Assembly (NCBI GenBank): GCA_041592335.1
Contig: JBFHQE010000001.1
Location: forward strand, 248,001-312,000
Direction: 5' to 3'
Source: JBFHQE01 sp041592335
GTDB taxonomy: Bacteria; Pseudomonadota; Gammaproteobacteria; Thiohalobacterales; Thiohalobacteraceae
Length of the DNA stretch: 64,000 nucleotides
Below are positions 31,725 through 40,176 of the stretch, one piece after another (the first letter of the stretch is position 1; the number at the start of each line of letters is the position of its first letter). Made by a program: the position numbers and the translations under genes. A model generated the notes under the pieces. That model was not told where the DNA came from. It was given only the letters and a program-made list of their open reading frames with translations, and made no database searches.

Positions 31725-33890
31725 TTATTCAATCGCCAGGCTCTGCTTGATGATCTTCGGCGTTACGAAGATCAGCAGCTCTGTCTTTTCATCAAGCTTG
31801 CGATCCTGGCGGAAGGCTCGGCCGATAACCGGGATATCGCCCAGTACCGGAATCTGATCCTTTTCTTCCAGGAAGGCACGCTCATAGATACCGCCAAGGA
31901 CAACGGTCTCGCCGTTATCGACCAGTACCTGTGTGACCACGTTCCGGGTTTCGATGCTGGGAACGCCGGAGAAGACTTCGCCGACGTTATCCTTGGAAAC
32001 ATCCAGGTCCATGATGATGCGGTCATCCGGAGTGATCTGCGGAGTCACCTTCAGGGCCAGAACGGCTTCCTTGAAGGAGACGGTAGCAGCACCGGAAGAA
32101 GAAGCTTCCAGGTAAGGGATTTCCACGCCCTGGCGAATGACGGCTTCCTTCTGGTTAGAAGTGATGACGCGTGGGCTGGAGACTACCTCACCGCGGCCTT
32201 CAGCCTGCATGGCAGACAGTTCCAGACGGAGGAAGTCTCGACCGAAACGTCCAATCAGGAAGTTAACCGCGCCAAAAGGATTGGATACGCGCAGGTCGGT
32301 GGTCAGTGCTTCGACTGGTGGGTCGGAATCAGCCGGGTTGGAGATGAAGGGGCCATAGACACCGCTCTGTGACAGATCGCCTTCCAGGCCACCACCTATT
32401 ACAGATCTTGTAGTGTTGGATGATTCCCACTTGCCCACGCCGAATCGTGCCCCGATGTCCTTGGCAAAGTCATCGTTGGCAATAACGATGCGGGATTCGA
32501 TCAGCACCTGGCGAATTGGGATATCAAGCTTGGTGACCAGATCGCGGATTTCTTCCAGCTTGTCCGCGGTGTCTTTCAATAACAGGGTGTTGGTGCGTTC
32601 GTCGACGACAACCGAACCACGATCCGACATCAGCTTGGTGTCAATGTTGCCGCCCTTGACTTCACCTTTCTTGTCGCCAACCAGCAGGACGGCGATCTCG
32701 CGGGCCTTGGCATAGTTGACCTGAACGTACTCGGTATACAACGGAGCCAGTTCTTCAATCTGTTTCTGGGATTCCAGTTCCAGCTTTTCACGGGCGGCGA
32801 TTTCCTCGCCCGGTGCCACCAGGATTACATCGTCGTTCTTGCGCATGGCAAGACCCTTGGTCTTCAACACGATATCCAGTGCCTGATCCCAGGGAACATT
32901 TTGCAGGCGCAATGTCAGGTTGCCGGTGACGGTATCGCTGACCACGATATTGGTGCCGGTGAAGTCAGCAATCAATTGCAGCACTGAACGAACCTCGATG
33001 TCCTGGAAGTTCAGCGACAGGCGTTCGCCGGTGTAACCGATCTGGTCGCGTTTGCGCTTCTCGATTTCTTCCTTGGTGGTTTCCTTGATTTCAACCGTGA
33101 AGACGTTGTCTGTCTGGTAGGCGACATACTCGTAAGGCGCCTTGGCGCTGATATTCATGCGTACATTGTTGCCGGAGCTGTAGGTGTCGATCAGCTCAAC
33201 AGGAGTGGCAAAATCCAGTACATCCAGGCGACGCGCCAGATCCTGCGGCAGCGAGGTGCTGATAATATCCAGAACAACCTTACCGGCTTCCTGGCGCATA
33301 TCAATCGGAGTGGATGCATCAGAGAGAGTAATGACGATACGTCCTTCGCCCTGCTCGCCGCGACGGAAATCAACATTCTCGACGCTTGGGCCTGTCGCAA
33401 CCCTGGCTTTGGCTGGGGAGCTGGCTGCCGTCGCAGCTGCACTTGCTTTGCGTTCCGATACGGCTTCCGCAACAGCGGCTGAAGGGTCTTTCAGGGTGAT
33501 GATGATGTCGTTGCCGGACACGCTGGTGTTGTAAGGTGTTAACTCGACGAGATTCAGTACGACGCGGGTGCGGCCCTGGGCTTCGACAGCCATCAGGCTT
33601 TTAGCCAGTCCAACGCCAATGGTTTGCGAGCGGGAAGCCAGTTCGCTGCGGGTGTCAGCCAGATCCAGCGCGATGCGTGCCGGATTATCGATGGTGAAGC
33701 TCACCGGTTCAGCGGGAGGTTCGCTCATTTTCAGGATGATTTGAACCTGATTGCCGGGCAAAGCGCCTACGTCAACCGATTGAAGAACGTTTTCTGCCCA
33801 GGCGCTGGTGATGGTGAGCAGACCTGCGACACCGACCAGGGCATGTTTCAGAGAGTTAACGTAAATTTTTGCTTTGCTTGACATCATCAT
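31725..33890 (-). CDS. pilQ: Type IV pilus outer-membrane secretin PilQ
   Basis: The secretin of about 721 residues forms the outer-membrane pore for pilus fibres. It has a signal peptide (HALVGVAGLLTITSAWA), two AMIN domains for peptidoglycan binding (about 35-130 and 165-260), an STN/secretin N region (FQDIEVRSVLQLIADFTGTN, NLTLRLQNVPWDQALDIVLK), and the secretin core to the end (VVLGGIYERAFLEEKDQIPV, LGDIPVIGRAFRQDRKL, LLIFVTPKII). Of several clustered ATGs I prefer 33890, which has GGGGA seven bases upstream. It is the last gene of pilMNOPQ. Confidence 0.96.
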   Translation of the reverse strand: MMMSSKAKIYVNSLKHALVGVAGLLTITSAWAENVLQSVDVGALPGNQVQIILKMSEPPAEPVSFTIDNPARIALDLADTRSELASRSQTIGVGLAKSLMAVEAQGRTRVVLNLVELTPYNTSVSGNDIIITLKDPSAAVAEAVSERKASAAATAASSPAKARVATGPSVENVDFRRGEQGEGRIVITLSDASTPIDMRQEAGKVVLDIISTSLPQDLARRLDVLDFATPVELIDTYSSGNNVRMNISAKAPYEYVAYQTDNVFTVEIKETTKEEIEKRKRDQIGYTGERLSLNFQDIEVRSVLQLIADFTGTNIVVSDTVTGNLTLRLQNVPWDQALDIVLKTKGLAMRKNDDVILVAPGEEIAAREKLELESQKQIEELAPLYTEYVQVNYAKAREIAVLLVGDKKGEVKGGNIDTKLMSDRGSVVVDERTNTLLLKDTADKLEEIRDLVTKLDIPIRQVLIESRIVIANDDFAKDIGARFGVGKWESSNTTRSVIGGGLEGDLSQSGVYGPFISNPADSDPPVEALTTDLRVSNPFGAVNFLIGRFGRDFLRLELSAMQAEGRGEVVSSPRVITSNQKEAVIRQGVEIPYLEASSSGAATVSFKEAVLALKVTPQITPDDRIIMDLDVSKDNVGEVFSGVPSIETRNVVTQVLVDNGETVVLGGIYERAFLEEKDQIPVLGDIPVIGRAFRQDRKLDEKTELLIFVTPKIIKQSLAIE

Positions 33891-33909
33891 TCCTAATTCC
33901 CCCATGGGA

Positions 33910-34449
33910 TTATTCGCTGAGTGCGAGTGAGGCAGAACGTTCCATCCAGCCTCCTAGCCCATCCGGTACGATTTCCATTAATTCAATCTCGTATTCATCG
34001 ATAAAAATAATTTTGCCATGGTTCTGGCCAAGGTAATTGCCTGGCTGAACGCGATGAATGGTGTTGTCCGATGCCTGCACCAGCGCCCATGAGCTACCAT
34101 GTTGCCCCAGTGTGCCGACCATCCGCAGCGTATCGAGCGGGAAATCTTCCAGTGCTTCGCGGGGACGATTGACATCAGGTCGAATGCCCGGGCCATCATC
34201 AGGTGTCAGCATGCGATCGATCTGGCCGCTGACGCTGGGGGCAAACGGGTTACGCAGGTTGCTCGCCTGATACAGGAATGTTTCGTAAGGCTTGAACTCG
34301 GGCAGAGGTTCAATCCGTGTATGTTGCTTGCTACGCGTATTCTCGACGAAGGTTTGCAGGTCCTGGGTATCGCTTCCGGAACAACCTGAAATCAGGGCGG
34401 CCATGGCGAGCAGCGTAGAAACGCGTTGAATCATGTTGGCTTGATTCAT
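33910..34449 (-). CDS. pilP: Type IV pilus assembly lipoprotein PilP
   Basis: The 179-residue lipoprotein has the lipobox LISGC (Cys at about residue 23) after a signal helix (IQRVSTLLAMAALISGC). The PilP beta domain occupies the C-terminal half with YLGQNHGKIIFIDEYEIELM and the ending LGGWMERSASLALSE. It links the PilMNO inner-membrane complex with PilQ. It overlaps pilO by four bases. Confidence 0.95.
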   Translation of the reverse strand: MNQANMIQRVSTLLAMAALISGCSGSDTQDLQTFVENTRSKQHTRIEPLPEFKPYETFLYQASNLRNPFAPSVSGQIDRMLTPDDGPGIRPDVNRPREALEDFPLDTLRMVGTLGQHGSSWALVQASDNTIHRVQPGNYLGQNHGKIIFIDEYEIELMEIVPDGLGGWMERSASLALSE

Positions 34450-35123
34450 TTTTTCTTCGCTCCTTTCTTCGCTTTGCTCTTCCCTTTGGTGTCTGCTTCC
34501 TTCTTGCTTGGCAGCTCGTCTTCATCCAGGTAGCGGTAAGTCTTGGCGGTCAGTTCCATGACAAGATCGCCAGAGCTGAGGTCGTCGTTTTTATTGGCTG
34601 CTGGCGGTGCGATAGCAACATCATGAATGGTGACAATGCGCGGCAGGGCGGCCACGCCGCTGACAAAATTGCCGAACTCGTGATAAGAACCCTTGACCTT
34701 GATGCTGATGGGCAGCTCGGCGTAGAAGTCCTTGGGTGTTTCGGTCTCTGGCTTGAACAGTTCGAATTCCAGGCCGCTCGCCAGGCCAGTCTGGGAAACA
34801 TCAACCAGCAGATCGGCAACTTCGGTTTTATTCGGCAGCTGGCGCAGCATGGTGCCGAAACTCTGTTTCATTTCTTCGAGTTGCTGTTTATAGGCGTCCA
34901 GGTTGGCCGCCTTGGCTGCATTGGTTTCAAACTGTTTCTTTAGTTCAACTTCCTTTTTCTCGGCCTGTTCCAGCGACAGAAGCTGGTCCTTTACATCAAA
35001 CCAGTAGCCAAGAAACAGAACGGCTACAGCCACCAGTGCAATAACGAATATCCGTACCGGTAGCGGCCACTCGGGGATGTTGGAAAAATCTAGATCATTG
35101 ATATCGATTTCCGAGAGATTCAT
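34446..35123 (-). CDS. pilO: Type IV pilus inner-membrane alignment protein PilO
   Basis: The 225-residue bitopic protein has a short cytoplasmic start, a transmembrane helix at about 22-42 (PVRIFVIALVAVAVLFLGYW), a coiled coil (about 50-95), and a ferredoxin-like periplasmic domain (SIKVKGSYHEFGNFVSGVAA). The tail is strongly Lys-rich (KSKAKKGAKKK). It pairs with PilN. It overlaps both neighbours by four bases. Confidence 0.95.
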   Translation of the reverse strand: MNLSEIDINDLDFSNIPEWPLPVRIFVIALVAVAVLFLGYWFDVKDQLLSLEQAEKKEVELKKQFETNAAKAANLDAYKQQLEEMKQSFGTMLRQLPNKTEVADLLVDVSQTGLASGLEFELFKPETETPKDFYAELPISIKVKGSYHEFGNFVSGVAALPRIVTIHDVAIAPPAANKNDDLSSGDLVMELTAKTYRYLDEDELPSKKEADTKGKSKAKKGAKKK

Positions 35124-35689
35124 GAATTGCCTCCCTCGTCATCCGTTCTGGGTTGGGTTTGCTTGGCCCGCAAAGTAAATTTTGCAACCCGGCTACGATC
35201 GATCTTCTGAGTCTCGATCACATCCAGTACAGGTTTATCCAGCCAGGCGGAACCTTCGATGTTACGCATGTAGGCGGAAACGCGCGCATTGGACTGGGCT
35301 TCACCCTGCATTTGAATGGAGTCCCCTTTCTGTACGAAGTTGATGAGATGCACGCCATCGGGCAGTGTTCTTACCAGTTCATCCATCAGGTGCACGCTCT
35401 GTGGGCGATTGCTCTGCAATTCCTGAATCACGTTCATGCGCGCCAGCAGATTTTCCTTGGTAGCTTCCAGTTCCTCGATTTCCTGAATCTGCTTCTCAAC
35501 TTTCTTGATTTCGCCTTCCAGGAAGTTGTTGCGGTTGTTCTGCCCGGTAATCATGCCATCGACCTGAATGTGAATCAGGCCCCAGATGCCAGCGGCGATT
35601 ACCGCGACACCGCCCGCAATAAAGGCAAATTCCTGTTGTTTCTCTTTGCGCTTTTTCTCGCGCCAGGGTAATAGGTTGATATAAGCCAT
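35120..35689 (-). CDS. pilN: Type IV pilus assembly protein PilN
   Basis: The 189-residue protein begins MAYINLLPWREKKRKEKQQE, whose INLLPWR motif docks on PilM. A membrane helix (FIAGGVAVIAAGIWGLIHI) follows, then a coiled coil and a periplasmic domain with GVHLINFVQKGDSIQMQGEA. It forms the alignment subcomplex with PilM, PilO and PilP. Its stop overlaps the pilO start. Confidence 0.96.
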   Translation of the reverse strand: MAYINLLPWREKKRKEKQQEFAFIAGGVAVIAAGIWGLIHIQVDGMITGQNNRNNFLEGEIKKVEKQIQEIEELEATKENLLARMNVIQELQSNRPQSVHLMDELVRTLPDGVHLINFVQKGDSIQMQGEAQSNARVSAYMRNIEGSAWLDKPVLDVIETQKIDRSRVAKFTLRAKQTQPRTDDEGGNS

Positions 35690-35704
35690 AGTCCTTGTAG
35701 CTCC

Positions 35705-36781
35705 TTAACGCGGTCCAAAGGCGCGCAGCGCGAGGCCGCAGGCGATCATGAGTGCCGGCGCATCATTACTCAATGTCTGAGGTTTGATACGAGGAGCCAG
35801 CGACATGTTGGCAAAGGGGTTGGCAATCACGGTATCGATGCCAACGGTATCCTGAATGAGAACATCCACGCCCGGGATGGAGGCGCTGCCACCGGCCAGT
35901 ACGATCTGGTCAACCGAGTTGTACTGGCTGGAAGAGAAGAAGAATTGCAGGGAGCGATTGACCTGTTGCGCCATCGCTTCCTTGAAAGGTTCCAGCACTT
36001 CCGGCAGGTAGTTGTCCGGCAGACCGCCCTGGCGTTTTGCCATGCCGGCTTCCTCATAGGAAAGGCCGTAGCGACGCATGATTTCCTCGGTCAGCTGCTT
36101 GCCGCCGAACACCTGGTCGCGGGTGTAAATGATTTTCAGGTCATGCAGCACGCTCAGCGTGGTCATGGTGGCGCCCACGTCAACAATGGCGATAGTCTTT
36201 TCGATGCCCTGGTCGGGAAGCTGTTCCGCGATCAGCGCAAAGGCGTTTTCCAGCGCATAGGCTTCGATGTCGACAATCTCGCCTTCCAGCGAGGCGCTTT
36301 CCACGGAGGCGACGCGCATATCGACGTTTTCACTGCGCGATGCGGCCAGCAATACGTCAACTGTATCCGGGTTATTGGCGGATGGGCCAAGCACTTCGAA
36401 GTCACGATAGACTTCTTCCAGTGGGTATGGGATGTACTGGTCAGCCTCAAGATCAATTTGCGCTTCCAGGTCGGTGCTGGAGAGTGAGGCTGGCATGGGA
36501 ATGACTTTGGTGATGACGGAAGAGCCTGCTACGGCGACAGCAGCGTGTTTGGCACGTGTCCCGGAACGTTTGAGCGCGCGTCTGATGGCTTCGCCAACGG
36601 CTTCCGCATCAGTGACGCTCTTTTCCACCACCGAGTTGGGGGGGAGTGGCTCCACTGCGTAGCTTTCTACACGGTAACGGTCGCCGGATTTGCTGAGTTC
36701 CAGCAACTTGACGGCCGTTGAACTGATGTCCAGCCCAAGGATGGGTGGCTTTTTACGTTTGAGTATATTCGCCAGTGGCAC
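35705..36781 (-). CDS. pilM: Type IV pilus actin-like protein PilM
   Basis: The 358-residue cytoplasmic ATP-binding protein has the actin/FtsA fold. It shows LGLDISSTAVKLLELSKSGD as phosphate 1, IAIVDVGATMTTLSVLHDLK as phosphate 2, and IVLAGGSASIPGVDVLIQDT as the adenosine motif. It recruits PilN at the inner membrane. The start is a GTG with AAGGA seven bases upstream. It is the first gene of the pilMNOPQ operon and diverges from the PBP1A gene. Confidence 0.96.
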   Translation of the reverse strand: MPLANILKRKKPPILGLDISSTAVKLLELSKSGDRYRVESYAVEPLPPNSVVEKSVTDAEAVGEAIRRALKRSGTRAKHAAVAVAGSSVITKVIPMPASLSSTDLEAQIDLEADQYIPYPLEEVYRDFEVLGPSANNPDTVDVLLAASRSENVDMRVASVESASLEGEIVDIEAYALENAFALIAEQLPDQGIEKTIAIVDVGATMTTLSVLHDLKIIYTRDQVFGGKQLTEEIMRRYGLSYEEAGMAKRQGGLPDNYLPEVLEPFKEAMAQQVNRSLQFFFSSSQYNSVDQIVLAGGSASIPGVDVLIQDTVGIDTVIANPFANMSLAPRIKPQTLSNDAPALMIACGLALRAFGPR

Positions 36782-36843
36782 CGTCGTGTCCTTAACTTTT
36801 CCCTTAAATTTGTTTGGCTTGCGCCTTAAATATCCCTTTCAGC

Positions 36844-36872
36844 ATTAAAAGACATGCCCAATAGCTTGTCAA
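36844..36872 (-). promoter_or_regulatory. Sigma-70 type promoter of the pil operon
   Basis: A perfect TTGACA and a TTTAAT are separated by 17 bases on the minus strand, about 63 bases upstream of the pilM GTG. Confidence 0.7.
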
Positions 36873-36992
36873 CATAATGTTTATGAGGTGGCGCGGTTAC
36901 GAATTTGGTATCGGAAGTTTTACAGTTTCCTTTATAGTGATGTTTTGAAAACCTTCACATATTCGACTGTTTTCTGAGTTATTATCCTGCCG

Positions 36993-39431
36993 ATGAAAAT
37001 TTTTCGTGTGTTTCTATGGGCTGTTCTCAGCCTCGCTGCTTTGGGCGCCATTTCCATCGCAGGACTGTACCTTTATATAGAGCCCCAGCTTCCCTCTGTC
37101 GATACCTTGCGAGACGTTCGTTTTCAGGTGCCGATGCGGATTTACACCGCCGATGAGCAATTGGTAGCCGAATTTGGCGAGAAGCGCCGGGTTCCGGTGG
37201 CGATTGACGAGGTCCCTCAACCTCTCATTCAGGCGTTCCTTGCCGCGGAAGACGACCGTTATTTTGAGCACCCTGGCGTCGACTATCAAGGGTTATTGCG
37301 TGCTGCGTTCGAATTAATCCGCACGGGTGAAAAGCGCCAGGGCGGCAGCACCATCACCATGCAGGTGGCGAGAAACTTTTTCCTGAGCGCGGAAAAGAGC
37401 TATCTGCGCAAGATCACCGAGATTTTCCTGTCACTTAAGATTGAGAAAGAACTCACTAAAAATCAAATACTTGAGCTTTATCTTAACCGGATTTTCCTGG
37501 GTCACCGCGCCTACGGAGTCGGGGCGGCTGCCCAGGTGTATTACGGTAATACGCTGGAAAATCTCCGTCTCGACCAGATTGCCGTGATTGCCGGTCTGCC
37601 CAAGGCGCCCTCGCGCGACAACCCGGTCAGTAACCCGGAACGTGCCCGTGAACGGCGGGATTATGTGCTGCGTCGCATGTACCACCTGGACTTTATCGAT
37701 GCGGCGCAATACAAGGCGGCGGTCACCGCGCCAATCGATGCTTCCCTGCATAGCGCTTCGGTCGAGGTGGAAGCCTCCTATGCGGCGGAAATGGCTCGGG
37801 CCGAACTCTATGAGCGATTCGGTGATGCAGCCTACACCGAGGGCTACCAGGTGCATCTCACCATCGATAGCCGCCACCAGGCGGCAGCCAACCGCGCACT
37901 GCGCAATGCCCTGCATGAGTACGACCAGCGCCATGGCTATCGAGGCCCCGTCGCGCAGTGGGATCTGGCGGCACTGAATGAGGCGGAGCGTCTGGATAAA
38001 CTGCAGCGCGTGGCGCGCGTTGCCGACCTGCAGCCCGCGCTGGTTACTGGATTGCAGGAAAAGTCGGCCACGGCCTTGCTGGTGGATGGGCGCACGATAG
38101 AGCTGCCATTGGCATCGATGGAATGGGCGCAGCGCTTCATTTCGGAAAATCGCCGTGGTGCAGTGCCCAAGTCGGTGGATGCCGTAGTGGCCGAAGGCGA
38201 CGTGGTTTATCTAAGCTTCAATGCAGAAGACCAGACCTGGCGGCTCAGCCAGTTGCCCGCCATTCAGGGCGCGCTGATCGCATTGAATCCTGAAAATGGC
38301 GCGACGCAGGCTGTTGTCGGTGGTTATGCCTTCCAGCATTCCAAGTTTAACCGCGCGGTACAGGCCGAGCGGCAGCCGGGTTCCGGGTTCAAGCCCATCA
38401 TCTATTCAGCCGCGCTGGAAAACGGCTTCACCCCGGCCAGTATCATTAACGATGCGCCGGTGGTGTTTGACGATCCGGGGCTGGAACGCGCCTGGCGACC
38501 GGAGAATTACAGCGGCCGGTTCTATGGCCCGACGCGGTTACGCGAGGCACTGACGCATTCGCGCAACCTGGTATCGATTCGCCTGTTGCAGGCTATCGGG
38601 GTACGCACGGCCGTGGACTATGCCGAGTTGTTCGGCTTCAGTCGGCAGCAGTTGCCCAGGGATCTGTCGCTGGCGCTCGGCAGCGCCAGCGCTACACCGC
38701 TGCAGATGGCGCGCGCCTACAGTGTTTTTGCCAATGGTGGCTATCTGGTCGATCCTTATTTGATTGCGCGCATTCATGACAGCCAGGGTGAGCTGATCTT
38801 TGAAGCAAACCCCCAAACCGTTTGTCGGGAATGCGAGCAGCTGAATGACGTTGAAGCAGCTATCGTGGAGCCGGTGGTCAATGCGCCTGATTCCGAGTCC
38901 GGTGAGGCGTTGGTGCAGGTTGAACCGGCGGTGGCGTCACGCGTCATTGAAGCGCGCAATGCCTGGTTAATGCAGTCGTTGATGAAGGATGTCGTCAAGC
39001 TGGGGACGGGCAGAAAGGCCCTGCAGCTCGGGCGCGGCGATATCGCGGGTAAAACGGGCACCACCAATGATCAGCGCGATGCCTGGTTCAGCGGATTTTC
39101 GCCGGCGCTGGTGACGATTGCCTGGGTCGGGTTTGATAATCTTGCGCCGCTTGGCAATGGTGAAACCGGTGGTCGGGCTGCCTTGCCGATGTGGATTGAT
39201 TACATGCGTGAGGCGTTGAACGGTGTGCCGGAAATCGAGCGCGAGCCGCCGGAAGGTCTGGTGACTGTCAAGATCGATCCGGATACAGGTTTGCTGGCAT
39301 CCAGTAATCTGCCTTCGGCTATTTTTGAAACCTTCCGTGTAGAAGATGTGCCGCAAGCCAGTAGTGCCAGCACGGCATCTCCCGGCAGGGGGGCGGGTGC
39401 GCCGGATAATGCCGTGATTGAATTATTCTAG
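36993..39431 (+). CDS. mrcA: Penicillin-binding protein 1A (bifunctional transglycosylase/transpeptidase)
   Basis: The class A PBP of 812 residues polymerises and cross-links peptidoglycan. It has an N-terminal membrane anchor (VFLWAVLSLAALGAISIAGL), a GT51 domain (about 55-225) with AAEDDRYFEHPGVDYQGLLR and GGSTITMQVARNFFLS, an OB-like insert (about 310-420), and a transpeptidase domain with the SxxK serine in PGSGFKPIIYSAALENG, SRN in THSRNLVSI, and KTG in DIAGKTGTTNDQRDAWFSGF. It diverges from pilM, the conserved ponA-pilM arrangement. Confidence 0.97.
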   Translation: MKIFRVFLWAVLSLAALGAISIAGLYLYIEPQLPSVDTLRDVRFQVPMRIYTADEQLVAEFGEKRRVPVAIDEVPQPLIQAFLAAEDDRYFEHPGVDYQGLLRAAFELIRTGEKRQGGSTITMQVARNFFLSAEKSYLRKITEIFLSLKIEKELTKNQILELYLNRIFLGHRAYGVGAAAQVYYGNTLENLRLDQIAVIAGLPKAPSRDNPVSNPERARERRDYVLRRMYHLDFIDAAQYKAAVTAPIDASLHSASVEVEASYAAEMARAELYERFGDAAYTEGYQVHLTIDSRHQAAANRALRNALHEYDQRHGYRGPVAQWDLAALNEAERLDKLQRVARVADLQPALVTGLQEKSATALLVDGRTIELPLASMEWAQRFISENRRGAVPKSVDAVVAEGDVVYLSFNAEDQTWRLSQLPAIQGALIALNPENGATQAVVGGYAFQHSKFNRAVQAERQPGSGFKPIIYSAALENGFTPASIINDAPVVFDDPGLERAWRPENYSGRFYGPTRLREALTHSRNLVSIRLLQAIGVRTAVDYAELFGFSRQQLPRDLSLALGSASATPLQMARAYSVFANGGYLVDPYLIARIHDSQGELIFEANPQTVCRECEQLNDVEAAIVEPVVNAPDSESGEALVQVEPAVASRVIEARNAWLMQSLMKDVVKLGTGRKALQLGRGDIAGKTGTTNDQRDAWFSGFSPALVTIAWVGFDNLAPLGNGETGGRAALPMWIDYMREALNGVPEIEREPPEGLVTVKIDPDTGLLASSNLPSAIFETFRVEDVPQASSASTASPGRGAGAPDNAVIELF

Positions 39432-39438
39432 CGCCGCC

Positions 39439-40062
39439 ATGGCAACCAAACCCAGACTGCATACCCGGGATAAACAGATGCGCACCCTGATTGCACAGGA
39501 AGCCGCGCGCCTGATGGCCATCGACGGTGTGCGCGACTTTGGTGTCGCCAAGCGCAAGGCGGCTGAACGGCTGGGTGCGCCGGATACGCAAAATCTGCCG
39601 CGCAATATCGAGGTGGAAGCGGAGCTGGTGGCGTATCAGTCATTATTTATGGGGGAGAATCAGCCCCAGCAGTTGACCCGACTGCGCGATGCGGCATTGA
39701 ACGCGATGCAATTCTTCAAGGCTTTTGAACCACGCCTGACCGGCTCCGTCCTGAGTGGAACCGCGGGCCAGCATTCCGATGTCAATTTGCACCTGTTTGC
39801 GGAGACGCCGGAAGAGGTGGTGTTGCATTTGATTAATGCCGGGATTCCATTCGATGATCTGGAGCGGCGTTTTCGGCTGAACCGGGAAGTGTCTGAAACC
39901 CTGCCGGCGATGCGTTTCATCGCTGACGGCGTTACTGTTGAAGTTGTGGTTTTCCCCCTGAACGGGTTGCGTCAATCGCCGTTGAGTGCGGTGGATGGAA
40001 AGCCGATGGAGCGAGCATCGATTGCCAGGGTGGAAGCGTTGTTGGCTGAAGAAAAAGATTAA
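39439..40062 (+). CDS. Conserved protein with a nucleotidyltransferase-like segment
   Basis: About 207 residues from the ATG at 39439; a TTG seven codons earlier would overlap the PBP1A stop. The N-terminal part (EAARLMAIDGVRDFGVAKRK, LPRNIEVEAELVAYQSLFMG) is helical. The central PRLTGSVLSGTAGQHSDVNL resembles the GSxxxG...SDxDL loop of the nucleotidyltransferase fold, though the second acidic position reads VNL, so catalysis is uncertain. The C-terminal part ends PLSAVDGKPMERASIARVEA. This family is conserved in Gammaproteobacteria and is often mislabelled as a Mur ligase. The function is unknown. Confidence 0.8.
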   Translation: MATKPRLHTRDKQMRTLIAQEAARLMAIDGVRDFGVAKRKAAERLGAPDTQNLPRNIEVEAELVAYQSLFMGENQPQQLTRLRDAALNAMQFFKAFEPRLTGSVLSGTAGQHSDVNLHLFAETPEEVVLHLINAGIPFDDLERRFRLNREVSETLPAMRFIADGVTVEVVVFPLNGLRQSPLSAVDGKPMERASIARVEALLAEEKD

Positions 40063-40101
40063 ATATTTGCAGCTAAATTCAATCTCGTCTGCTATTTGAT
40101 T

Positions 40102-40170
40102 CGTCATTCCGGCGAAGGCCGGAATCCAGGAAACTATAAATACTGGACCCCGGCCTTCGCCGGGGTGACG
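40102..40170. repeat. Compact REPIN-like doublet (family A)
   Basis: Arms CGTCATTCCGGCG, AAGG, CCGGAATCCAGG and CTGGACCCCGGCC, TT, CGCCGGGGTGACG are inverted to each other. It is the closest match to the element at 16871-16940 and lies between the convergent nucleotidyltransferase-like and malic enzyme genes. Confidence 0.8.
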
Positions 40171-40176
40171 CGGTGC

